NCBI GenBank assembly: GCA_017511205.1
Contig: JAFWLE010000002.1
Span: 124,001 to 188,000 of the forward strand
Source: Candidatus Saccharimonadota bacterium
Lineage (GTDB): Bacteria; Patescibacteriota; Saccharimonadia; Saccharimonadales; Saccharimonadaceae
DNA: 64,000 bases
Reading direction: 5' to 3'
A model generated the notes under the pieces. The model saw nothing but the letters and a program-made list of their open reading frames with translations, was not told where the DNA came from and made no database searches. The position numbers and the translations under genes were made by a program. Shown piece by piece: positions 43,654 to 52,372 of the stretch. Position 1 is the stretch's first letter. Every line of letters starts with the position of its first letter.

Positions 43654-43659
43654 TATAAT
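43654..43659 (+). promoter_or_regulatory. -10 box of the dCMP deaminase gene
   Basis: TATAAT 6 nt before the ATG at 43666; leaderless. Confidence 0.65.
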
Positions 43660-43665
43660 AGCTGC

Positions 43666-44211
43666 ATGAGTACACAAAAAGACTGGGATGAATACTTTAT
43701 GAGCATCGCTGAGGCGGTAGCCGAAAAATCAAAAGACCCATCATCCAAAATGGGTTGCGTAATTGTAGATAATAATAAACGTATTATTGCGACCGGCTAT
43801 AACGGTTTATTACAAGGCGCCGATGAGTCCAAAATGACTCTTAGCGAGCGCCCGATGAAATACTATTTTGCCATTCACTCCGAGATGAATGCCGTGCTCT
43901 TCGCGCATCAAGATTTGACTGGTTGCACTATTTATAATAGAGTAGCAACTTGTGAAAACTGTCTCAAATACTGCCTACAGGCTGGTATCAAAAGGTTTGT
44001 CTATAAAGAATTACGCGTGCATTCACATTCTACTGATCCGAAGAAATCGATGACCAATATCGATACAGATGAAGCCGTAGTAAGACTTCTTGCTTCCATG
44101 CCAGAGATTAAAACTTTGAATTTATCAAACGGTAAAACCTACACACAAGACATTCTCGATTCATACGAAAAAGATTCTGCCGAGTATGCTAGACTGGCCA
44201 AGTGGGTTTAG
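43666..44211 (+). CDS. dCMP/cytidine deaminase family protein (ComEB-like)
   Basis: 181 residues, zinc-dependent deaminase probably converting dCMP to dUMP for dTTP synthesis. Visible are the N-terminal WDEYFMSIAEAVAEKSKDPSSKMGCVIVD, the metal/catalytic HSEMNAVLFA (His and Glu) and ATCENCLKYC with two Cys ligands (the family usually has PCxxC). tmk is 0.8 kb away, fitting pyrimidine nucleotide supply. The start is set by TATAAT 6 nt upstream. It is followed by cloverleaf repeat copy 3. Confidence 0.9.
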   Translation: MSTQKDWDEYFMSIAEAVAEKSKDPSSKMGCVIVDNNKRIIATGYNGLLQGADESKMTLSERPMKYYFAIHSEMNAVLFAHQDLTGCTIYNRVATCENCLKYCLQAGIKRFVYKELRVHSHSTDPKKSMTNIDTDEAVVRLLASMPEIKTLNLSNGKTYTQDILDSYEKDSAEYARLAKWV

Positions 44212-44215
44212 TAAT

Positions 44216-44352
44216 ACTGAATAATTTATTCATATCGAAGGATATAAAGGCAAAATCTATGATTTTGCCGCCGCAAGGGCGGAGCGACGTGGTATAATCG
44301 TCAGATTACCACGTCGCGGAGCTCCTGAGATATGAATGAATTATTCAACAGT
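44216..44352. repeat. Intergenic cloverleaf repeat, copy 3
   Basis: 137 nt between convergent genes. Ends TGAATAATT...ATTCATATC pair with GATATGAATGAATTATTCA. Inner stems GGCAAAATC/GATTTTGCC, CCGC/GCGG and CGACGTGGTA/TTACCACGTCG, then GGAGCTCC. Nearly identical internally to copy 2, while the outer arms differ. Confidence 0.85.
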
Positions 44353-44353
44353 T

Positions 44354-45001
44354 TTACCACTCGATTGGTCTCATGTCATGTTCAACCAAGAATTTGTTGC
44401 ATTTTGAAAAAGGCTTGCTACCAAAAAATCCATTATAGGCCGAAAGCGGTGATGGATGTGCAGACTCCAGCACTAAATGTTTAGAAGTGTCAATCAAAGC
44501 TTTTTTATTCCGGGCGTCTCTGCCCCATAGGATAAAAACTAAATGCGGGCGAGTCTGGTTCAGATACTCAATCGTTGCGGTAGTAAAAGTCTCCCAACCC
44601 TTGCCGCTATGTGATTTTGGTCTGTGCGCCTCAACAGTTAAAACAGTATTTAAAAGCAACACGCCTTGCTTCTGCCAATTCGCTAAACTCCCGTGCGGAT
44701 TCGCGTGCTTGCCGATATCGTCATCGATTTCCTTATAGATATTTATTAATGAAGGCGGAATCGGTTGTGAATTCGGCACCGAAAAAGCCAAACCTTCTGC
44801 CGCACCTGGTGTGTGATACGGGTCTTGGCCTAAGATTACGACCTTTACGTCATTTAAATCTGTTGCAAAAGCTCGGAACACTAACCCTTTGGGCGGGAAA
44901 ATCGTTTTATGTTCATATTCTTCATGCAAAAATGCCGACAACTCTTTGAAGTACGGTTTTTCAAACTCAGCTTTTAAAAACGGCTTCCAACTCTCATGCA
45001 T
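44354..45001 (-). CDS. ung: Uracil-DNA glycosylase
   Basis: 215-residue family 1 UDG removing uracil from DNA. The water-activating motif VVILGQDPYHTPG and the C-terminal leucine-loop motif HPSPLSAYNGFFG are intact, with FILWGRDAR between. ATG 45001 is chosen: TATAAT lies 6 nt before it, and the upstream codons would run through the divergent tmk promoter. It neighbours dCMP deaminase and thymidylate kinase. Confidence 0.96.
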   Translation of the reverse strand: MHESWKPFLKAEFEKPYFKELSAFLHEEYEHKTIFPPKGLVFRAFATDLNDVKVVILGQDPYHTPGAAEGLAFSVPNSQPIPPSLINIYKEIDDDIGKHANPHGSLANWQKQGVLLLNTVLTVEAHRPKSHSGKGWETFTTATIEYLNQTRPHLVFILWGRDARNKKALIDTSKHLVLESAHPSPLSAYNGFFGSKPFSKCNKFLVEHDMRPIEW

Positions 45002-45007
45002 AAATCT

Positions 45008-45013
45008 ATTATA
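45008..45013 (-). promoter_or_regulatory. -10 box of ung
   Basis: TATAAT 6 nt before the ATG at 45001. Confidence 0.65.
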
Positions 45014-45034
45014 GCGCAAACCAGACTTTAGATA

Positions 45035-45040
45035 TATAAT
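45035..45040 (+). promoter_or_regulatory. -10 box of tmk
   Basis: TATAAT 6 nt before the ATG at 45047; divergent to ung. Confidence 0.65.
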
Positions 45041-45046
45041 AAAACT

Positions 45047-45652
45047 ATGTATATTGTAATCGAAGGCCAGGATGGCACTGGTAAATCCACTCAAGCCGAA
45101 CTACTCAAAAAATATTTCGAATCAAAAGGAAAAACCGTCGTGATGCTCGAAGAGCCGGATGGCGATTTGCCACAAGCTCACGACCTGCACGATATGATTC
45201 TGACGCGGGGGTACGATTTAGAGCCATTAACTAATGTATTATTATTCACTGCAGCGCGCGTTGAACTTTGGAAAAAAATTGCCGAGCCGGTTCTAAAAAA
45301 GGGTGGCATAGTAATTTCCTCACGCAATTACTGGTCCACGTTAGCTTACCAAGGCTACGGCGAAGGTATTTCACGTAGTAAAATCATTAGACTTACCAAA
45401 GAATTGCTACCAGACAAATATGTTCATCCAGACTATGGCTTTATTCTAACAGTATCTGACAAAGAGCGTTTGAAGCGCCAAAAAACTCGTGGCAAAGCCA
45501 CCGAAACCTTTGAAAAAAAGCCGAGCGAATTCCAACAAAAGGTCGACGCCGCCTATCCGAAAATTGCCAAAGAGTTTAATTTGAAGCTAGTCGACGCTTC
45601 CGGCACAATCGAAGATATCTTCACTAAAATCAAAAAGGAACTCGTTGCATAA
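45047..45652 (+). CDS. tmk: Thymidylate kinase
   Basis: 201-residue dTMP kinase. P-loop IEGQDGTGKSTQAELL, the DRx-like SSRNYWSTLAYQG block and the LID region KERLKRQKTRGKATETFE are visible. Somewhat diverged from standard Tmk (EEPDGD in place of the usual TREPGG). The last codons and the TAA stop (45650-45652) are supplied by the left arm of cloverleaf repeat copy 4. Confidence 0.92.
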   Translation: MYIVIEGQDGTGKSTQAELLKKYFESKGKTVVMLEEPDGDLPQAHDLHDMILTRGYDLEPLTNVLLFTAARVELWKKIAEPVLKKGGIVISSRNYWSTLAYQGYGEGISRSKIIRLTKELLPDKYVHPDYGFILTVSDKERLKRQKTRGKATETFEKKPSEFQQKVDAAYPKIAKEFNLKLVDASGTIEDIFTKIKKELVA

Positions 45653-45777
45653 TTCATCAATATCGAAGGACATAAAGAAAAAATCTCCGATTTTTTCGCC
45701 GAAGGGGCGGAGCGACGTGGTAAAATCTTTAGATTACCACGTCGCGGAGCTCCTGAGATATGATGAATTATGCAACG
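45643..45777. repeat. Intergenic cloverleaf repeat, copy 4
   Basis: 135 nt. Ends CGTTGCATAATTCATC and GATGAATTATGCAACG are perfect complements. The first inner stem has changed to AAAAATC/GATTTTT on both sides compared with GGCAAAATC/GATTTTGCC in copies 1-3, a compensatory change. The CGACGTGGTAA/TTACCACGTCG stem is kept. It encodes the tmk stop and ends 2 nt before the stop of the convergent ABC gene. Confidence 0.87.
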
Positions 45778-45779
45778 GC

Positions 45780-47543
45780 CTAGTTCTCGGCGAATTGCGA
45801 ATTGTATAGTTCCGCGTAGAAGCCGTTTAGTTTCAGAAGTTCACTATGTGTACCTTGCTCTACGATATTTCCGTCTCGCATTACTAGAATTAAATCCGAA
45901 TTGCGAATCGTAGAAAGTCGGTGCGCAATTACAAATGATGTTCTACCAGAAGTCAGCTTTTCAAATGAATCCTGAATTAATTGCTCGGTTCGTGTATCAA
46001 CGTTTGAAGTCGCCTCGTCTAGAATCATCATTGGCGGATTCGCCACCATCGCCCGCGCGATGGTCAGTAGTTGTTTTTCACCCGCCGAAATATTGTCCGA
46101 GTCTTCCGATATTTCTGAATGGTAAGCTTTTGGCAGGGCTTCAATAATGTGATTAACGTTTGAAGCCACTGCCGCACGCTTAATGTCGTCAAGCGTGGCC
46201 GACAAATTCCCATAGCGCAAATTTTCTTCTACGGTACCACTAAATAGCCAAGTATCCTGCAAGACCATGCCAAACAATCGTCGCACATCTGACCGCTTCA
46301 TCTCACTAGTTGGCACGCCGTCCACCGTGATATAGCCAGACGTCGGTTCGTAAAATCGCATCAAAAGATTAATCATAGTGGTTTTGCCAGCGCCAGTTGG
46401 TCCCACGATTGCTACTTTCATACCAGGCGTAATTTTAGCCGAAAAATGTTTAATCACTGGCCGGCCTTCTATGTAGCTAAAGTTCACGTCGTGAAATTCG
46501 ACTTCACCATGTACTTTAGAAATAGTTTTAGCAGGCTCCTGGTCCGGCGTTTCGTCTTTTTCGTTTAAGAATTCAAATATCCTTTCCGAAGCCGCAAGCA
46601 AAGCCTGTAAAGTGGAAGTAGTGGAAGCAATTTCGGTAATTGGCCGATTAAATTGCGAAACATATTGGATGAAGGCTTGGATATTGCCAATACTAATGCG
46701 GCCTTGTATCACAAAGACTCCACCTAGTGCGCAAACTGCCACGTAACCCAGATTAGTAAATATGTGTGTCACTGGGAAAGATAATGACGAAAAGATTTGC
46801 GCTCGTCTAGCTACTTTAGTGAGTTTATCGTTGATTCTAGTAAATTCATTTAGAGCATCGTCTTCATAAGAATTAGATTTAATCACAATTTCGCCCGAAT
46901 AATCTTCTTCAACTTCACTATTTAAAACACCCAAAGTATTCTGTTGTTCACGGAAATACTTTTGCGCGTAACGCATAATTCGTCCTACTACTAGGACCGA
47001 GATTGGTACCACTACAAACGAAATTAAGGAAAGTGGTATGCTTATAGTTAGCATTAGTATCATTACGCCTAGAATAATCGTGATAGACATTGAGACGTCA
47101 GCGATTTCTTGTGACATCGATGTGGTAATTACGTCTACATCGTTTGACATTCTTGACAAGATATCACCATATTGATGTTTGTCAAAATATGAAATCGGCA
47201 GCTTGAAAATCTTATCGAGGATTTTTTCACGCAGTCCTTTAGTATATTTTGCGGAAACCACTGCGAGTATATAAGCCTGCCCATAGTTTAAGGCTGACGA
47301 ACCAAGAAAGAGCGCGATTACCAAAACAGCTTTGCCAGTCAGCTCCCCCCAATCAATATTAGGATAAGTATTTACCGCAATCGTAGTCATATCGCCCAGA
47401 ATTTTTGGAATAAAGATGCCAAGCAGTGCTGAACCGATAGTGAGCAGAATTGCGATGGCAATCGGCAAGCGGTGTCCTTTCAGAGATTTAACAAACACCT
47501 TAAAGGAGGCCCACATAGACTTTCTAATAGTAGCTTTAGGCAT
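45780..47543 (-). CDS. ABC exporter half-transporter, catalytic subunit
   Basis: 587 residues: a six-helix transmembrane domain (about 1-330) and a nucleotide-binding domain. Walker A GPTGAGKTTM, Q loop and Walker B MMILDEATSNVD with the catalytic Glu are intact. The signature is degenerate (NISAGEKQLL rather than LSGGQ). Paired by 8-nt overlap with the next subunit, which has the opposite defects, so one consensus ATP site forms in the dimer. Likely a multidrug or lipid exporter; the substrate is unknown. Confidence 0.9.
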   Translation of the reverse strand: MPKATIRKSMWASFKVFVKSLKGHRLPIAIAILLTIGSALLGIFIPKILGDMTTIAVNTYPNIDWGELTGKAVLVIALFLGSSALNYGQAYILAVVSAKYTKGLREKILDKIFKLPISYFDKHQYGDILSRMSNDVDVITTSMSQEIADVSMSITIILGVMILMLTISIPLSLISFVVVPISVLVVGRIMRYAQKYFREQQNTLGVLNSEVEEDYSGEIVIKSNSYEDDALNEFTRINDKLTKVARRAQIFSSLSFPVTHIFTNLGYVAVCALGGVFVIQGRISIGNIQAFIQYVSQFNRPITEIASTTSTLQALLAASERIFEFLNEKDETPDQEPAKTISKVHGEVEFHDVNFSYIEGRPVIKHFSAKITPGMKVAIVGPTGAGKTTMINLLMRFYEPTSGYITVDGVPTSEMKRSDVRRLFGMVLQDTWLFSGTVEENLRYGNLSATLDDIKRAAVASNVNHIIEALPKAYHSEISEDSDNISAGEKQLLTIARAMVANPPMMILDEATSNVDTRTEQLIQDSFEKLTSGRTSFVIAHRLSTIRNSDLILVMRDGNIVEQGTHSELLKLNGFYAELYNSQFAEN

Positions 47544-49299
47544 GGCTCCCCCCTTCTGCTTGCTTGATTTCTTTAGCGTATTCTTTATCTGAAAGTTGCG
47601 ATTTTACAATCTCTTGATAGACTTTACATTTCTTTAGTAGTTCAAAATGCTTGCCCTTCCCCACTACTTTACCATTATCCAGTACCACAATTTGGTCGGC
47701 ATCTTTAATAGTACTCACTCTCTGCGCTACGATTAAAGTCACCGTGTCTGTAGTAACTTCTTTTAAAGCTGTGCGCAGTCTTGCGTCAGTTCTCATATCT
47801 AGGGCCGAGAAACAATCGTCAAAGATAAAAATGTCTGGATTCTTGCAAATCGCTCTGGCAATCGATAAACGCTGTTTTTGCCCACCTGAAACGTTAGCTC
47901 CACCCTGCGAAATTCGTGCGTTATACTTTTCTGGTAATTTTTCGATAAAACTTTCGGCTTGCGCAATCCGCGCAGCTTTACGCATTTGCTCGTCCGAGGC
48001 ATTAGGCGCACCAAACTTTATATTAGATTTTACCGTACCAGCAAATAGTATTCCACGTTGCGGCACAAAGCCAATTCTTTCAATCAAATCATTCTTAGCA
48101 TAGTTTTTGACGGGTAACCCATTAACTAGAACCTCACCGCCAGTAGCTTCATAAAAACGTGGAATCAGGTTAATCAGCGTAGATTTGCCCGAGCCGGTCG
48201 AGCCGATAAAAGCCGTAGTCTCACCTGCCACAGCCTTGAATGACACATTATCGAGCACTTTCTCTTCGGCTTCCGGGTAGCTAAAATCTACGTTTTTAAA
48301 CTCTACTGAAGCAGATTTTTCTGGCATGCCAGAAGTTTTTTCGCGCCAGCGAATTCGCATCGGCTTTTTTAGTACGTCGTTAATCCGATGCGCCGAAACA
48401 TTGGCTCTTGGTAGCATTACAAAAAGCATCGACATCATCAGAAACGATATCATCACAAAAGTCACATACTGGGCAAAAGCCGTCATATTGCCTAGATACG
48501 CGAAATCTTTAGAAAGAAGCGAAATACCCACCCACGAACAGAGCAGTGTGGTGCCATTAAAAACACTATTAATTATCGGGTTTTGTAGTTCCAATATTTT
48601 ATCTATAAAAATCAAAAGCTTAGTTAATTTATCATTTGTGCGCACGAATTTGTCTTTTTCCAATTTCTCATTATCAAAGGCTCTCACTACTTTAAGGCCA
48701 GTCAAATTTTCGCGCGTAATTAAAGTAATTTTATCAATCAGCTTCTGAAAAACTTTGAACTTCGGCATTACGATTGAAATAATCATTACTGCTGAACCTA
48801 GAATTGCCGCCGCTCCGACTAAAATAATCCAACTCATGTCCGGCGCAGTATGAATCGCCATAATGATGGAAATAATTAGAAATAGTGGTGCCCGGAGGAG
48901 GATCGCGAAAATCATGATCATTACATTTTGAACTTGATTTACGTCGTTAGTAGTACGAGTCAGAAGCGAAGCCGTGCTAAAACTCTTGAGATCGAGCAGA
49001 TTAAAATTGATAACTTTGGTAAAAATCGCCGTACGCACATCGCGGGCAAAATTCGTCCCTACTCTTGCCGCAAAGTAGCTAGAAATGAGAGATCCTGCCG
49101 CCGAGACGATAGTCAGCCCGATCATTCTGAGCCCAGTCAACCAAATATAATTAGTATCTCCTGCCACGATACCATTATTAATAATATCGGCCATCAGGGC
49201 TGGCAATCTCAGCGTAGTATAAACCTGTACTGCGGTCGAAATCAGCAGAATTGCCACCTGCCACCAATATGGTTTTAAAAACCGGAAAAGCTTAAACAT
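47536..49299 (-). CDS. ABC exporter half-transporter, degenerate-site subunit
   Basis: 587 residues with the same domain order. Walker A GSTGSGKSTL and a good signature NVSGGQKQRLSIARA, but Walker B reads IFIFDDCFSALD, with Asp instead of the catalytic Glu. This is the usual arrangement in heterodimeric exporters such as TM287/288 and BmrCD. TATAAT lies 8 nt before the ATG, so it heads the pair. Confidence 0.9.
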   Translation of the reverse strand: MFKLFRFLKPYWWQVAILLISTAVQVYTTLRLPALMADIINNGIVAGDTNYIWLTGLRMIGLTIVSAAGSLISSYFAARVGTNFARDVRTAIFTKVINFNLLDLKSFSTASLLTRTTNDVNQVQNVMIMIFAILLRAPLFLIISIIMAIHTAPDMSWIILVGAAAILGSAVMIISIVMPKFKVFQKLIDKITLITRENLTGLKVVRAFDNEKLEKDKFVRTNDKLTKLLIFIDKILELQNPIINSVFNGTTLLCSWVGISLLSKDFAYLGNMTAFAQYVTFVMISFLMMSMLFVMLPRANVSAHRINDVLKKPMRIRWREKTSGMPEKSASVEFKNVDFSYPEAEEKVLDNVSFKAVAGETTAFIGSTGSGKSTLINLIPRFYEATGGEVLVNGLPVKNYAKNDLIERIGFVPQRGILFAGTVKSNIKFGAPNASDEQMRKAARIAQAESFIEKLPEKYNARISQGGANVSGGQKQRLSIARAICKNPDIFIFDDCFSALDMRTDARLRTALKEVTTDTVTLIVAQRVSTIKDADQIVVLDNGKVVGKGKHFELLKKCKVYQEIVKSQLSDKEYAKEIKQAEGGSHA

Positions 49300-49307
49300 A
49301 CTTTTCT

Positions 49308-49313
49308 ATTATA
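49308..49313 (-). promoter_or_regulatory. -10 box of the ABC exporter operon
   Basis: TATAAT 8 nt before the ATG at 49299. Confidence 0.6.
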
Positions 49314-49316
49314 ACA

Positions 49317-51299
49317 CTAATTGCAGGTTCCGTTTTTGAGATCCTTTACTAGGCCCCTTGCTTTCAAATAATGTTCCAAAGAATCATATTGGCCATTATT
49401 GTATTTGCCAGTAGCAATCTCGGTAGCTGCCGTCACACCCACATAGCGGTAATGCCAAGTTTCAAATAGGCCCGTGCTGCCATTCGCATCAACGTTGATT
49501 GGCTCACTCATCGGCCCGCCCGCCCAGGCTTCTGGGAAACGGTCAATAAAACCGTATTTATAGGAGTTGGCGCGCAGCCACTGCCAATCTACGTGCTGAT
49601 TATAAGTATCGGTATCCAGTGAAGTTCCGTAAGCCGGATCCAAAAGGTCGCAAGTTAGTCCAGTATGATGATCGGAAGTACCAGTTTTTGCACATAACCT
49701 ACCGCAAGTAGTGCCCCTAGCGCGATAACACGAACGAGTTTCGAAAGTATGCCCCGGGTATTCCTTTTTATAAGCATTGACCATTTCGTTTAAATGCTTC
49801 GCCGCTTCCGCGTCTAGTAAATTGTCACCATTATTGCGATTCCCTTCAACAATGCCATATAATGACGAAACACTCACTAACTCGCTACGTCTGGCGTCAA
49901 TAAAACTAGTAGTGACGGGAAAATTAGGATTGATTAGCATTAAATATCCCAGTTTGATGGTACAGTTTTCTGAAGGTACTTTTGTGACGGCTGTCGATTT
50001 TTTTTCGGCGGGCTTTTTGGTCTGCTCTTTTTCTTCAGATTTCTCTTCCTTTTCTTCTACTTTCTCTTCTGGTTCCCCTTCCTCTGCTTCGCCTTTTTCA
50101 ACTTCAAAAGCCCGATCGTTATTCCAGCCAAACACGTGCGCTAGTCTTTCGCCAAAAGTTGGCCCAGACTCAAATTCATCTGACAGTACATTTACGTTGT
50201 ATTCATAATCTCCAATCTGAATTTTTAAAACCCCTCCTAAACCATCCATTTCTAAATCAACGGTTTGCGCGGCTTCCGCTCGGCCAATTACTTCGAGGTC
50301 TGACTCGGCTCTTATTGGTACTTTGCCAGTCCACCAACTATCGTAACTTCCTACTACCTCACCTTTTGAAATCACCTTGGTTTCCGGCATCAAACCTTGA
50401 GTTTTCTGTACAATCGCTAGACTTTCATCAAACGATGCCTCTCTAGTAGGTGCAGCAAGTAGAGCAGTCGTAATAATATGTTCACCTTCATAATAGCCAG
50501 TTATAAGACAGTATCCTGATACATCTCCAATCCATCCAGTTTTGATGCCGGCGATATTGTTTTTACCGAGCAGGAGATTTGTATTATTTAGTTCTCCCGC
50601 TACCGGGACGGTGTGTGACTTCAGACTTACGATTTCTTTTAGAACTGGATTCTCCAGCACTTTTTGGCCGATTTTGGCAAGCTCCGTGGGTGTACTAGTA
50701 GTTTCTGGGCTAAATCCACTGGCATCTGGCCCAATTGTAGTATTAGTCATTCCCCATTCTGCCAACATTTTCTCTGCATAATCATGATAGCTTTCGAGCG
50801 AACCAAACGCCCAAATCGCGAGCGAATCCGCCATATTGTTTGAAGAAGCTAAGAACACTGAAGCAAGTGCATCATATTCATTAATTTCTTCGCCGAAAAG
50901 CACTTTGGTGTTTGATCCGCCTTTGGCAAGATAGTATAAATACCTTTTTAACATATCATTGTTGATTTTAACCGTTTCACCACTTTCGCCTAGATTAAAC
51001 GGTTTTTCATTCATCACTGCGAGGCCCAAAATCATTTTGGCCGTACTAGCTGTCGGTCTCACTTCATCTTGTTTGTTACCGCTTATGACTTCGCCGTCGG
51101 TCGCCACGGCATAGTTATAGCCGCTAATTGTGCTTAACTCTTCAGTGCTAGCAAATTCCGGTAAAGAAAAGGTGGTGTTTAAATCTAGTGAAGTATCAAA
51201 CGTCAAAGCTCGAATTAGCACAAATCCTAAAAAAAATATCAAAAAACTTGCAACTGATAATAATACAATTTTAACTTTTGAGAGCTTTCGCCTTTTCAT
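49317..51299 (-). CDS. Fusion of S11 D-Ala-D-Ala carboxypeptidase and M15 VanY-type carboxypeptidase
   Basis: 660 residues anchored by one N-terminal helix (about 9-28). The penicillin-binding S11 domain (about 55-390) has STAK (SxxK), SSN in FLASSNNMADS and KTGW. A Glu/Lys-rich linker follows (about 400-450). The C-terminal M15B zinc peptidase has the HHTGLTCDL region (His and Asp ligands) and ETWHYRYVG (catalytic Glu, His ligand). Both trim peptidoglycan stem peptides outside the membrane. The gene overlaps the upstream membrane protein gene by 29 nt, so they form one operon with it. Confidence 0.9.
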   Translation of the reverse strand: MKRRKLSKVKIVLLSVASFLIFFLGFVLIRALTFDTSLDLNTTFSLPEFASTEELSTISGYNYAVATDGEVISGNKQDEVRPTASTAKMILGLAVMNEKPFNLGESGETVKINNDMLKRYLYYLAKGGSNTKVLFGEEINEYDALASVFLASSNNMADSLAIWAFGSLESYHDYAEKMLAEWGMTNTTIGPDASGFSPETTSTPTELAKIGQKVLENPVLKEIVSLKSHTVPVAGELNNTNLLLGKNNIAGIKTGWIGDVSGYCLITGYYEGEHIITTALLAAPTREASFDESLAIVQKTQGLMPETKVISKGEVVGSYDSWWTGKVPIRAESDLEVIGRAEAAQTVDLEMDGLGGVLKIQIGDYEYNVNVLSDEFESGPTFGERLAHVFGWNNDRAFEVEKGEAEEGEPEEKVEEKEEKSEEKEQTKKPAEKKSTAVTKVPSENCTIKLGYLMLINPNFPVTTSFIDARRSELVSVSSLYGIVEGNRNNGDNLLDAEAAKHLNEMVNAYKKEYPGHTFETRSCYRARGTTCGRLCAKTGTSDHHTGLTCDLLDPAYGTSLDTDTYNQHVDWQWLRANSYKYGFIDRFPEAWAGGPMSEPINVDANGSTGLFETWHYRYVGVTAATEIATGKYNNGQYDSLEHYLKARGLVKDLKNGTCN

Positions 51300-52371
51300 C
51301 TCGTTTTCGCTCCAAATGCATAAGGAAGTAAACTATTGGCCCCATTATAATATAAATATAATACGAGAAGAATCGCCAGACCAGCATCGCCCAGAAAATA
51401 TAACCAGATGATAGTTGTGAAAATACCACATAAAATGTACCCTCCGCTGCCCCAGCGTTACCTGGAGTCGGGATGAAGTAAACTGCCGAAGTCACCGCCA
51501 CAGTAGTTACAAAGCATGGTAAGAAATCTACGTCACCACCAAAGGCTGTTAAAACGAAAAACGGAATGGTGGAAATTAAAATATGAAACACCACAGACAT
51601 TAAAACGGTCTTTAAAAATAAACCTTTAGTCTTTAGAATCAAACGCACACATTTGGCGTAAGCATTGACTTCATATTCCACTTTTTTGGTAGTTTTTTTC
51701 GGATCCTTTACGATGTGGATTTTGGCTAAGAACCTGACGATTTTATTAATCAACTCGGCGGTAGCTTTTGGCAAAAACGTCGCGATCATTACTGTCACCG
51801 GCCAAAAAGCGTAGAATAAAAGGCCAAAACAAGCCGTACCAATTAGTACCGCATTATTAATTGAAGCACTACCAAATAAGAAACAAATCACCGCGATAAT
51901 GATGAACCCAATTTGCCCCGAAATCATACCAAAAATCGGAATTGCCGTTGATTCACCGGCTGGTAGATTGCTGTTTTTGCGCATGTAGTAAATCTGGAAT
52001 GGTTGACCGCCAATCGCCGCCGGCGTGATGCTATCATAGTACCTGCCGAGTAGCACTGTCCTTCTTGCTACTTTGTGCGCCCGTTTTCGGTCAAACTTCT
52101 CCTTCGTCATGGAGCGCATGATTAAAACATATTTAGATATTTCAATTGTCATAGCTATAACAAAACATATTACCGGTGGCAGTAGAAACCACCAGTTGAT
52201 TTTTACTTCCGAGAGCGTGGCGGCGTTTTCCGAATTACCAAATTCCGAAAAAGCAGTTGCAGCAATTACGATGATATTAATTAGCACAAAAATCACTATC
52301 AGTAGTGGTTTTTTTATCATTTTTTTTGGCAACAGCTTTTTGTCGTCAATGTCTGGTTCGGATTCAGCCAT
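51271..52371 (-). CDS. LPG-synthase-type integral membrane protein (UPF0104/YbhN)
   Basis: 366 residues with about eight hydrophobic segments. The pattern fits the lysylphosphatidylglycerol synthase transmembrane (flippase-like) family: KVARRTVLLGRYYDSITPAAIGGQPFQIYYMRKN early, and FIPTPGNAGAAEGTF late, the family's PTPGxxGxxE motif. No synthase domain is attached. It may move lipid-linked intermediates; the function is inferred from family. Confidence 0.85.
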   Translation of the reverse strand: MAESEPDIDDKKLLPKKMIKKPLLIVIFVLINIIVIAATAFSEFGNSENAATLSEVKINWWFLLPPVICFVIAMTIEISKYVLIMRSMTKEKFDRKRAHKVARRTVLLGRYYDSITPAAIGGQPFQIYYMRKNSNLPAGESTAIPIFGMISGQIGFIIIAVICFLFGSASINNAVLIGTACFGLLFYAFWPVTVMIATFLPKATAELINKIVRFLAKIHIVKDPKKTTKKVEYEVNAYAKCVRLILKTKGLFLKTVLMSVVFHILISTIPFFVLTAFGGDVDFLPCFVTTVAVTSAVYFIPTPGNAGAAEGTFYVVFSQLSSGYIFWAMLVWRFFSYYIYIIMGPIVYFLMHLERKRDEKAKALKS

Positions 52372-52372
52372 T

